Assembly: GCA_014529385.2 (NCBI GenBank)
Contig: CM043945.1
Coordinates: forward strand, 140,160,241-140,224,240
Direction: 5' to 3'
Origin: Adiantum capillus-veneris
Taxonomy: Eukaryota; Streptophyta; Polypodiopsida; Polypodiales; Pteridaceae
DNA: 64,000 nt
The notes under the pieces are model-generated. The model searched no databases, was not told where the DNA came from, and saw only the letters and a program-made list of their open reading frames with translations. The position numbers and the translations under genes were made by a program. Positions 1 through 8,632 of this stretch are shown piece after piece; the first letter of the stretch is position 1; every line of letters starts with the position of its first letter.

Positions 1-203
1 CAGTGTACCGGATGTGAATGTGTAGGTTTGGGTCAATGTTTTGGCTTTTATTGTGCACTTGTTTGCTAATTCCTCTTGCTCTCTATTCTTTTATTTTTTT
101 GTGAGTATAAGGCCCTATATGTACATTCCCTAAGATTGGGAGATTGAGAGGTCAGGGAGGAAGGTTGAGAGGAGAATGAGTGAATGATGACTGTCAGCAA
201 ACA
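1..203 (-). other. Possible 3' LTR fragment of the gag-protease element, or unrelated flank
   Basis: On the minus strand this stretch begins TGTTTGCTGACAG directly after a polypurine tract, as a 3' LTR would. It also has an A-rich AATAAAA-like stretch. It does not resemble the candidate 5' LTR of the same element at 21457-22108, so its identity is unresolved. No coding region is visible. Confidence 0.25.
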
Positions 204-217
204 CTCCCCCCTTCCTT
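204..217 (-). other. Polypurine tract of the gag-protease element
   Basis: The minus strand reads AAGGAAGGGGGGAG and is followed at once by TG. This is a typical priming site for plus-strand DNA synthesis of an LTR element. It follows the end of the gag-protease frame by about 100 bases. Confidence 0.5.
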
Positions 218-321
218 GGGTAGATCATACTATTTGAAATGAGCTCGTCACCCTTTGAAACCAATCGTTCCAGTTGGTACTAGGTGAGGATTTTTACCAG
301 TAGTTTTCTATTACCTTAGGT

Positions 322-440
322 GCCTCATCCAGTTGCAAGGGTGGTAAGGTACTCTCCCAGGATCGAACTTGAAGTGGTTCATCAAGTGATTCTTGAACAC
401 TGGGAGGTGTGAATTCCTTTGTAGCTTCATGAAGGTCCAC
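322..440 (-). pseudogene. Distal end of the gag-protease frame
   Basis: Removing the Copia insertion joins this stretch in frame to the coding sequence ending at 15711. The translated tail is rich in Pro, Glu and Ser and ends with a TAA near 322. It has no recognised domain. Its continuity with 15711-15891 shows that the Copia element landed in coding sequence. Confidence 0.55.
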
Positions 441-445
441 TATTG

Positions 446-543
446 TGTAAATAATGAGGATGCAAGAGAGCTACACAAGACAAGCACAAAGCACACAGAG
501 ATGGAAAGCTTCTTCTTCTTCTTCTTCAGAGAAAAGAGAGTAC
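446..543 (-). repeat. Copia 3' LTR, outer part
   Basis: This matches 15384-15481 of the other LTR, including the purine-rich stretch with repeated CTT units. It ends in the AGTAC target duplication made by the Tat-type insertion. The rest of the LTR is at 10617-10843. Confidence 0.9.
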
Positions 544-2528
544 TGAGTAGCGTTAAATGGTAACCTTGCATTTGCACTACATTTCGACTCAAATGTATAT
601 ATTTTTATCAAAGTTTTAACCTAGTGTTCATTATCTCTTTCCGTAATAGCCTTTTTCCATACAAACACCTTACCCTTATTAGATCTTTATGCATTTACAT
701 CATATTTCTCTCTTCATGCTGAATGTAAATAGTAAACTTAATTCTACTCTCCTAGTTTTTTTACTGCATATTCTTTTAACTAATTACCTTTACTAATTTA
801 AATACCTATCTACATCCCATAATTTGTAAATAAATAATTTATGGGCACTTATCTTACCCATCTTCTCTCAAGGGTAGGGTTAACCTTGTAGGCCTTCCCT
901 TCCCCACCACTATGTGACCCAAGTCTTGGATCATTTACTTATGTTGGTCAACAAATCTTAAATATAATGTATATCCCCAATAAATCAAACTTTATTGGAG
1001 CCTACCTCATTTGTTTAAGGTGGATTCCCTTTTGAAAAAAGCATGCTACACCTTGGATGCATGCTAAAGGGCCCCCTACAAGGAGACTTGGTTCAAAATG
1101 TGTTTTGGATGCATCTTGAACGCCTTAGCTCGTGGGTATACTTGAGGAACACTCCAAAATCAGCTTAAACACTTTGAGAAGGTCAACTTTGCCTTTTACA
1201 GCACCCAATTCTGAGTTACAGGCTGAAAGTTATGGTAAAAACAAGGTGTTGCGGACACTGTTACTGTAGGTCAAAGTTACAATCAGGTAAACCACAAAGG
1301 TGAAAAATTTTCTTGACTTCTCCAACATTCTAAAATACCAATGGGGAGTTAAAAACCACTTGCATGTGGAGGGGTCGGCTCAAGATGCTTCCAGAGACAC
1401 AACAAACAGGATGGGGACACTCTGCAAGAGCCACTGAAGGGACATCATGGTGGGGCCCACATACATTATCAACCCTTATGGAGCCTCCACGACCTAAAAG
1501 GCTATTTTTAATGAAAAAATAAGTCCCTTATTTGCATAATTGAAGGAATGGTCAAAAGGGAACCTAACTATGGTTAATTACCTACCCTAGTCAAGTTTAA
1601 CCTAACCCAAGGTCTTGTACAGCTATAAAAAGGCCCTTTGGCAAGCACAAAAATACACACACCCACTCCATTGATGCAAATAAGCTCCTCTAAGGTTAGG
1701 GAAGCCCTAATCTCTCTCTCCTATTGTCTCCCTATCCATTTCCTATGCTCGTTATCATAAGCGGCACCATAGAGAGAGCATCAATATGCTATTGCTACCA
1801 TTCTCTTGCAAACATTTCTCTTATCATACTCATCCCTAAATAAGGATTGCAGATTCTATATGAGAGCAAGGATATCAAGTTCAATGATCTATCTCATGGT
1901 TTGATCAACAAATTGTTGCAATTGGGGTGTCGTCGTCACACTTTTGCTCTAAACGCATGTAAAATTGGTAAGCCTATCTTGGCAGCTTCTCATATTTTGT
2001 GCTCATTGGGTTGCTTGTTTGTTGAGAAAGTTTTTTGTGCACCATGGTGTCTATTTGCTTGGCTTCTCTCCTTATGTTGTGTGTAAGTAAGTCTTGGGGC
2101 TGCATAGATAGAGAAGAGCTCTCTATGCATGCCGCCTTATGTGTGTAAGTAGTCTCTTCTTTTGGGAAAGGAAAGGAGTTGTCAAGTATTTTTGCATTAT
2201 GGTGTTTTCAGTTTTGAGGTTTTGTGATTGCTTTTCTTAGAAGTATATGAGCACTAATATGGTTAAGGTCAATCTTTGCATGTGAGTTTGTGCAGTGTTC
2301 AAAGGGATTGCTTAAGGAGTGTGTGTTGAATGGTTGAAGGGCATTTTGTGTTGAAGCACATAAGGAAGGTGTGAGTGTGTGTGTGTGTTGTATATGGTTT
2401 GTTTTGGTTTCCTTCTTTCTCCATAAAAGAGGGTGGTGCCCCTAAGAAATATGCGTGTGTAGGGTCTCACGGAGTGGTTGTCTTGTGGGAGCCTTGAGTT
2501 GAGCCCCATCTTAAAAAATCCGCTCTCA
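544..2528 (+). repeat. Tat-type element 5' LTR
   Basis: The LTR starts TGAGTAGCG and ends CGCTCTCA. It is repeated at 8633-10611 with few differences, including CA-repeat length changes near 2375 and 10460. It contains no gene: a 79-codon open frame at 1847-2086 is present in both LTRs but lacks an ATG start. Confidence 0.93.
1624..1631 (+). promoter_or_regulatory. TATA box of the Tat-type LTR
   Basis: TATAAAAA sits about 1080 bases into the LTR and is conserved at 9713-9720 in the 3' LTR. It is the only strong TATA element in the LTR, so transcription probably starts about 30 bases downstream. Confidence 0.6.
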
Positions 2529-2534
2529 TAAAAG

Positions 2535-2548
2535 TGGTGCGCCCACGG
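2535..2548 (+). other. Primer binding site of the Tat-type element
   Basis: TGGTGCGCCCACGG lies six bases after the 5' LTR. It begins TGG, complementary to a tRNA CCA end. I cannot assign the tRNA species from memory. Confidence 0.5.
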
Positions 2549-2580
2549 AGGAACTTTCCTAATTGCCTTCTATTCTCTTC

Positions 2581-2793
2581 ATGAACAATAGAGTTGCACC
2601 ATATGCTTTTTATTTTTCACAACGCATCGGAATTAACATTTGTGTAGATCGCAATTTTTTTTACCAACAACGCATTGTTTTTATGTTTGGAGCAGAAAGA
2701 CTTGGTGAAATCTTGGCATCTCCAAATCCCATCATTCTTCCATTCATTAATTATGATGATTCATTTGATGTCCATGTTTTTATTTTGTTTTGA
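2581..2793 (+). CDS. Small leader ORF A of the Tat-type element
   Basis: This open frame of about 70 codons starts at an ATG at 2581; the frame is open upstream from 2563 but without an ATG. It lies between the primer binding site and gag. The product is hydrophobic and ends in a Phe/Ile/Leu-rich stretch. Its C-terminal half is clearly similar to the next ORF: both have FG-x-x-RL-x-E-I-x-ASxNP followed by ILP-x-INY. I recognise no family. It could be a short protein or a remnant of a leader exon. Confidence 0.4.
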   Translation: MNNRVAPYAFYFSQRIGINICVDRNFFYQQRIVFMFGAERLGEILASPNPIILPFINYDDSFDVHVFILF

Positions 2794-2876
2794 GGCAGGG
2801 ACAAGAGGCGCTTAGATAGCGATCCACTCAAAGGAAACTTTCTTCAAGAGAAAGAAAAAGGAGAACACATTGTCAC

Positions 2877-3089
2877 ATGAACCAACCTGGAGCTGCTTCT
2901 CCTTTTACACCCATAGCTCGTCAATCTGTGCACATCATAATTACTACAAAATTTAGATTTCAAGCAACCATTAGGAGAATTTTTGGACCCACTCGCCTTA
3001 ATGAAATTAATGCCTCAATCAACCCTTTTATTTTGCCTATGATAAATTATGAACTAACACTTGATGTATATATTTTCATTTTGATGTGA
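2877..3089 (+). CDS. Small leader ORF B of the Tat-type element, paralogue of ORF A
   Basis: This 70-codon frame starts at the ATG at 2877. It shares the FG-x-x-RL-x-E-I-x-AS-x-NP and ILP-x-INY pattern and an FIL-type C-terminus with ORF A, pointing to a tandem duplication of about 310 bp. Its stop codon ends at 3089, just before the gag frame. Some Tat relatives (Ogre) are known to carry an extra ORF before gag, but I cannot say these are related to it. Confidence 0.45.
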   Translation: MNQPGAASPFTPIARQSVHIIITTKFRFQATIRRIFGPTRLNEINASINPFILPMINYELTLDVYIFILM

Positions 3090-3142
3090 TCACTCATCGT
3101 AGTCAAAACTTTGTGGTACACAAACCTCCTTGTATTGTAAAA

Positions 3143-6100
3143 ATGTCAAGCACTTTTCCTACCTTTCATTCTAAAAATGGTGAGGATACACAAGAATTTC
3201 TGGATAATTTGGAGATGGCACACCTCATCCCTGGGAGAGATCAAGAAGAGGTAAAGCTGCGTGCTTTTCCACTCGTTCTCAAAGGGGAGGCTAAGGCATG
3301 GTACGAGGCCTTGCAACCTCAAAACAAAACCAATTGGGAGAGGCTACGTGCAATTTTTCTTGCCAAATTTGGGCAAGGAAATACTCCAGAGGGTCTTTGG
3401 AATTGTCTACTTCAACATAAACAGGTATTCCTTGAAGACTACCCATCTTATGAGGCCGTTTTCCTTAACCTATGGGATAGATGGGAGGCTACCTTACAAA
3501 ACCAAGGTGGTGCACCAAACTTTTTAAAGAAAGATAGGTTCATGGCTGGCTTGTATCCAATTTTGAAGACCAAGGTAGAGTTAAAATTCCCATCAACATT
3601 TGAGGAAGCACGTGAGGTGGCCATGGTCAAATTCAAGAAGTTCAATTTTCAAGCACATAGAACAAGGGAACTAAATGAAGTCATTGAGAGGGATTCTTCA
3701 CCAAGCATGGGAGCACAAGTTAGGGGCTCTCTTGCCCAAACTTCACAAATAGGGGAAGGATCACAACAAGAGATCTTGCAAAGATTAACTCAACAACTAG
3801 AGAGTCTCACCTTGAATCTAGTGCAGGGACTACCCCAACAACGACAACCAAGAGAAGGGAATCGCAATCAACGACGTCAAGCACAAGAGTTGAGATGCTG
3901 GAATTGCAACAAAGTTGGTCATGGCATGTATAATTGCCCTCACCCTCGAAGGCTTCCAGGGGACATATACCCTCCTAGACCCCCTCCACTCATGGTGCAA
4001 CAAGAGCATGCTCAAGCCCCGCAAATTCTTCGTCGACCACCACCACCTCCAGTGGCAAACATCCCTCCTGTCCCACCAGTGGAGGAAGAGAGGGGAGTAA
4101 ATGTCATAAAGCTGGAAGAGGAGATAGAGGTGAGCCCTATACATTTTGATGTTATGACAGCAAAAAAGCGCACAAGAGCACACAACAAGGATGAAGACAC
4201 AAGGAATGAAGAGTCAGAACCTGCAAGGAAGGAGAGGAAGAAAAAGTCAAAGAAGGAGGAAGGAGGTAAGAAGCAGAGGTCAAGGCGAAGGGAGATCGGC
4301 ATCAACGATTTTCCATTAGGAAAGAATATGGAACCCTACAACATCTTAGAAGATTTGCAAACTCAAAAGCCCAATATTTCTTGGCCTCAACTCCTACATC
4401 TATCACCCAAGGTGAGAAAGCACTGGTCCAAACTTGTAAGCACAAGACTCCCAAGAAAGAAAGAAAAGGTGACAGTAAAGGCATTGACTTCAAAGCCACA
4501 ACAAGATGTGGAACCTATTGTAGATGCTTATGTAAGGGGTAGGAAGGTATCCAATGTGTATGTTGATGGTGGAGCACAAATGTGTGTGATCACGGAAAGA
4601 GCCATGAATAGACTAGGGCTTGAAATCACTAAATCCTCTAATTGTCAAGCTAGGCTGGCCAAAAATGCAAGTGTGAAGTGCCTAGGGATCATCGAGAATG
4701 TAAAAGTTTTTGTATGTAATATAGATGCACGTGTGGACATGTATGTTATGCCAGCCAAGGGGGAGGGCTATCCCATCATCCTAGGGAGGCCTTGGCTCAT
4801 TGCTGTGAGTGCAGATCAAAAATGGGGACGAGGACAATTGATTCTCAAAAAGGGGCAACATGTAGTATACGATTGGCATGAAGGAAAGCAGCTCAACATC
4901 AACTATGAGACCACGGCTGATGAAGAAAGTGAAGAGAGTTTTGGCTCAAGCGACGAGGAAAGTTCAACCACTACATCCAATAGCAAAGAAGAATCATCTT
5001 TGGAGGTAATGGGAATCATCTTCAACACATCAAAAACTCCATCAATAGAGGTTGACCCAACAAAGGAGAAAACAAAGGATGACAAAGGTGACCACAAGCA
5101 CTTTGAAGACTTTGAGAGGATGTTTGCAAAAGATCTTACCCCTGAGGAGAAGCGGTCCTACATCGATATGCTCAAGAGGTATCCCAATTTGTTTATCACT
5201 GATTACTCACAAATTAGAGGTGTGGATGTTATAGAGCATGGCATAGAATTAAAACCAAGTACTAAACCTGTGGCTCAAAAGCTAAGGCGCCTAGGAAAAA
5301 TACAACAAGAGGCACTTTTGACAGAGGTTAACCGACTCCTCAAAGCTGGTTTCATTTACCCTGTGTCTAACTCTGAGTGGGTGTCCCCAATTGTAGTAAC
5401 CCCTAAAAAGAACGGAAAATGGAGGGTCTGTGTTGACTACAAACCGCTCAATGCTGCAACAAAGAGGGATCATTTTCCTCTTCCTTTCCAAGATGAAATC
5501 TTAAACGAAGTAGCCGGCTATGACTGTTACACAGTGTGTGATGGGTATTCAGGGTATTTTCAAATCAGAATAGCAGAAGAAGATCAGTTAAAAACCACTT
5601 TCATCACACCTTGGGGTTGCTTTGCCTATAGAGTGATGCCATTTGGGCTCACAAATGCTCCTAGTACCTTTATAAGGTTTACAACTCTTGTCTTTAAGCC
5701 CTTCTTTGGAAAGTCAATTAGGGTTTTTATGGATGACTTCTGTATCTATAGTATCCAAAGACTTCATTACCAAAAAGTTGAGGAGGGGCTTAGGAGGCTT
5801 CATCAATTTGGGGGACAGCTTAACCCTGAGAAGTGTCACATTGCAGAGTCACAAGTGGTATTGCTAGGTCATGTGGTTTCTTTGCAAGGAATTCAAGTGG
5901 ATCCATCAAAAGTAAATGCTCTCTTGTCACTACAACCACCAACGACAACCAAGGAGCTCATGACTTTCAACCACAAAGTAAGGTACATGTCTCGTTTCAT
6001 TCACCTTCTAGCGGAAGCTATTGCACCTTTGCACAAGCTAGCAAACAAACCCACATTTGAATGGAGAGAGGAACACGAATTATTCTTTACTGAAGTAAAG

Positions 6101-7879
6101 GGTATTCTCAACTCTCTTCCAACAATAATGCCACCAAATCCAAAGGATACATATTACATCATGCCAAGTGTAGGAATGGAGGCCATCGGTGTAGTTCTCA
6201 TGCAAAAAGACCCAAAAACATGCTACATGAGGCCAGTATACTTTGCAAGCAAAGTCATGACCGCTACAGAGAAGGGCTACACCGATATGGAGAAGGTGGT
6301 ATTCACAATTATGTTTGCGGTAAGAAAGTTCCGATCATATCTCTTACCTGCACCATTTGTCATTCTCACCATGGAAAACAATTTACCATATGTTGTGCAA
6401 CACATGAGCCTCTCATCTAGGATAGCCAAATGGGTTCTAGAACTTCAAGAGTTTGAATACACTTTTCTTGTGGAAGATAGCACAAGGGCAGGTCTTGCAG
6501 ACATTCTCACATACAAAGTGAGAGAAAGGAAAGAGTCACCAAAGGCAGGAGACAAAGCTACACCACAAAATAATGAGGAGGAGATGGACAATGCACACAT
6601 TTTGTGCTTTGATGGAGCTTACCGACGACAACACGATCAGGCAGCAGGGGGGGTTCTTATTCTAAGTCCACAAAGGGAAGTTCTTGTTAAGAAAGGTATC
6701 ACCTTGGAAAATGTTCATTCTAATAATGAGGCTGAGTATGTCACCTTAAAGTTGGGGCTTGAAGAATGCAGAAAACTTGGCATAGAAAGACTTATAATAA
6801 GAGGTGATTCCTTACTAGTTATTAGGCAAATCCAAGGGATATGGAAGTGCAAGAACCCTACTCTAGTGGAGTGGCTTAGACAGGTGAAGGCTTTGATAAA
6901 TAACTTTGAAGCTACACAGGTACAACATGTTGTGAGAACCCTCAACAAGGAAGCAGATTATCTCGCCAATGAGAAACTTCAGATCATGGTGGGAGGTGTG
7001 AAGCTCTACGAACCAAAGTACCAAGGCCAAGAGGAATTGAAGGACATCATATTTTTCCTCCAAACTGGTGAGTGCCCTAAACACTTGGATAAAGTGCAAA
7101 GGCATAGATTGGTAAAAAAGGCAACTCCTTACCAACTCATAGGATATGATTTATATCATAAAGGGAAAGATTTGGTGCTAAGAAGGGTGCCCTCTGTTCA
7201 AGAAATAGAGATAATCCTCTTTTCATGCCATGATGATGTCTGTGGGGGTCATTTTTCTCATGATATTACAAACAGGAAGATTTTGCAAGCAGGGTTTGTT
7301 TGGCCAAGTCTACATCGTGATGTCCAGCATTGGTGTAAGTCATGCAAAGGTTGTAAGATTGCTGGAAATCTACGACTCACTTACGAACCTCGAGTTCCAA
7401 TAATTTCGTATGGTCCTTTTGAGAAGTGGGGTGTGGATGCAATAGGCCCCTTACCTCGCACATCTACCGGGAAGGTCTTCATCATTGTGGGAGTAGATTA
7501 CATGACACGATGGGCGGAGGCAGCAAGTACAACACGAATTACAGCCGAGGAGGCATCAAAATTTATCTTTGATCACATATGCAGTAGATTCGGCACACCA
7601 TTAGAGATTTTGTCAGATCGTGGTCCAGGGTTTAGAGCAGAGCTCCTAGGTAATCTTTTGACAAAGTTAAAAGTCAAACATTTGCATTCTACACCTTACT
7701 ACCCTCAGTGCAATGGGTTGGTTGAAAAGGTGAATGGAATGATATGTAAGATCATTTCTAAGCAAGTTGCAGATCGACCAAACGACTGGGATCGTCATTT
7801 GACCGCAGCTCTATGGGCATACAGAACATCTTTCAAGGTATCCACTCAATTCACTCCTTTTCATTTGGTATATGGATAG
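3143..7879 (+). CDS. Gag-Pol polyprotein of the Tat-type element (main part)
   Basis: The frame is open from 3086, and the first ATG is at 3143. Approximate residues from that Met are: gag 1-230; CCHC zinc knuckle near 250 (CWNCNKVGHGMYNC); protease with DGGAQ near 475; reverse transcriptase 700-920 with VFMDDF near 861; native RNase H 995-1120, whose first catalytic Asp is replaced (SVGMEAIG); archaeal-type RNase H 1150-1280 with FDGA, NNEAEY, RGDS and KEADY; integrase HHCC finger near 1360-1403; and integrase core 1425-1535 with VDAIGP, SDRG and VEK, so the DDE triad is present. Translation ends at an in-frame TAG at 7877-7879. The same frame continues downstream, where the integrase C-terminus is encoded. 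Confidence 0.9.
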   Translation: MSSTFPTFHSKNGEDTQEFLDNLEMAHLIPGRDQEEVKLRAFPLVLKGEAKAWYEALQPQNKTNWERLRAIFLAKFGQGNTPEGLWNCLLQHKQVFLEDYPSYEAVFLNLWDRWEATLQNQGGAPNFLKKDRFMAGLYPILKTKVELKFPSTFEEAREVAMVKFKKFNFQAHRTRELNEVIERDSSPSMGAQVRGSLAQTSQIGEGSQQEILQRLTQQLESLTLNLVQGLPQQRQPREGNRNQRRQAQELRCWNCNKVGHGMYNCPHPRRLPGDIYPPRPPPLMVQQEHAQAPQILRRPPPPPVANIPPVPPVEEERGVNVIKLEEEIEVSPIHFDVMTAKKRTRAHNKDEDTRNEESEPARKERKKKSKKEEGGKKQRSRRREIGINDFPLGKNMEPYNILEDLQTQKPNISWPQLLHLSPKVRKHWSKLVSTRLPRKKEKVTVKALTSKPQQDVEPIVDAYVRGRKVSNVYVDGGAQMCVITERAMNRLGLEITKSSNCQARLAKNASVKCLGIIENVKVFVCNIDARVDMYVMPAKGEGYPIILGRPWLIAVSADQKWGRGQLILKKGQHVVYDWHEGKQLNINYETTADEESEESFGSSDEESSTTTSNSKEESSLEVMGIIFNTSKTPSIEVDPTKEKTKDDKGDHKHFEDFERMFAKDLTPEEKRSYIDMLKRYPNLFITDYSQIRGVDVIEHGIELKPSTKPVAQKLRRLGKIQQEALLTEVNRLLKAGFIYPVSNSEWVSPIVVTPKKNGKWRVCVDYKPLNAATKRDHFPLPFQDEILNEVAGYDCYTVCDGYSGYFQIRIAEEDQLKTTFITPWGCFAYRVMPFGLTNAPSTFIRFTTLVFKPFFGKSIRVFMDDFCIYSIQRLHYQKVEEGLRRLHQFGGQLNPEKCHIAESQVVLLGHVVSLQGIQVDPSKVNALLSLQPPTTTKELMTFNHKVRYMSRFIHLLAEAIAPLHKLANKPTFEWREEHELFFTEVKGILNSLPTIMPPNPKDTYYIMPSVGMEAIGVVLMQKDPKTCYMRPVYFASKVMTATEKGYTDMEKVVFTIMFAVRKFRSYLLPAPFVILTMENNLPYVVQHMSLSSRIAKWVLELQEFEYTFLVEDSTRAGLADILTYKVRERKESPKAGDKATPQNNEEEMDNAHILCFDGAYRRQHDQAAGGVLILSPQREVLVKKGITLENVHSNNEAEYVTLKLGLEECRKLGIERLIIRGDSLLVIRQIQGIWKCKNPTLVEWLRQVKALINNFEATQVQHVVRTLNKEADYLANEKLQIMVGGVKLYEPKYQGQEELKDIIFFLQTGECPKHLDKVQRHRLVKKATPYQLIGYDLYHKGKDLVLRRVPSVQEIEIILFSCHDDVCGGHFSHDITNRKILQAGFVWPSLHRDVQHWCKSCKGCKIAGNLRLTYEPRVPIISYGPFEKWGVDAIGPLPRTSTGKVFIIVGVDYMTRWAEAASTTRITAEEASKFIFDHICSRFGTPLEILSDRGPGFRAELLGNLLTKLKVKHLHSTPYYPQCNGLVEKVNGMICKIISKQVADRPNDWDRHLTAALWAYRTSFKVSTQFTPFHLVYG

Positions 7880-8455
7880 GAGGCACTCCTTCCTATTGAG
7901 GTGGAGATTGCAAGCCTACGCATTCTCTCACGGGGAGCAAAGAGGCCAAAAGAAGCTTTGCAGGAAAGAATTTTAGATCTTCAACGACTTGAGCTTGATA
8001 GAGAAGAATCCATCGACTATTACATTGCCCAAGCCACAAGCCAAAGGGACAAAATCAACAAGAAGCTCAAGGGGAAAGGATTGAAGGAAGGTATGCTGGT
8101 TCTTCGCTATGATAACCGACTTGATACTCGACTTGACAAAAAGTTTTTGCAAAGATGGGAGGGACCTTTCATGATAAAAACAAAGTTTGGGAATGGTAAT
8201 TACAGATTAGCAGATTTATTAGGAAAACTCCACAAGACTAGAGTCAATGGATGGAGATTAAAGCCCTACTTTCAACGTATCAATCCGTTGATAGGAAGTC
8301 ATCTACCTACATTGTCTAAGCTCCAAATTGGCATGGCTCCCTTCGGCTTGGCAAATGCTCCACCTATTTTTAAAGCTTTGATGTGCAAAGAAGAACCAGC
8401 CTTGGAATCTCAACATACCCAAGGCAACCCTCCCATCTCCGATTTATGGGATTGA
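7880..8455 (+). pseudogene. Integrase C-terminal domain after the in-frame stop, with odd tail
   Basis: This continues the Gag-Pol frame immediately after the TAG. It shows the integrase C-terminal beta-barrel pattern (GMLVLRY, KKFLQRWEGPF, NGWRLKPYF). After that, residues encoded at about 8331-8385 read MAPFGLANAPPIFKALM, which resembles the reverse transcriptase FGLxNAP motif but lies far from RT. The stop is most simply a single C-to-T change at a Gln codon. The copy would need readthrough or a helper element to supply a full integrase. Confidence 0.75.
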
Positions 8456-8514
8456 GGTAATGAAAAGCAGGTCTAATGGAGTAAAAGAGTGTATATCACT
8501 CCTCCTTTTTTTAG

Positions 8515-8577
8515 AAAAATAAGGAAAAAAGAAAAAAAAAGAAGAAAAAAAAAGAAAGAAAAGAAAAAAGAAAAAAC
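8515..8577 (+). repeat. A/G-rich tract
   Basis: About 60 bases of nearly pure A and G lie between the polyprotein stop and the polypurine tract. They may be slippage-derived and hold no gene. Confidence 0.6.
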
Positions 8578-8614
8578 TCTTTTGTTTCATCTAGGAGCAT
8601 GAATGATCCTAGAT

Positions 8615-8632
8615 GAAGGGGGAGGGCTAATA
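8615..8632 (+). other. Polypurine tract of the Tat-type element
   Basis: GAAGGGGGAGGGCTAATA lies directly before the 3' LTR start TGAGTAGCG, as needed for plus-strand priming. Confidence 0.75.

Noticed and set aside
1-203. Confident call of the gag-protease element 3' LTR
   Set aside because: Position after a polypurine tract fits, but the sequence does not match the candidate 5' LTR. Only a low-confidence entry is given.
1847-2086. 79-codon open frame in both Tat-type LTRs
   Set aside because: It has no ATG start, lies downstream of the LTR TATA box in the leader, and shows no sign of selection. It is conserved only because the LTRs are copies.
3086-3142. Earlier start of the Tat gag at 3086
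   Set aside because: That codon is GTG and overlaps the end of the small leader ORF B. The first ATG at 3143 precedes the gag core.
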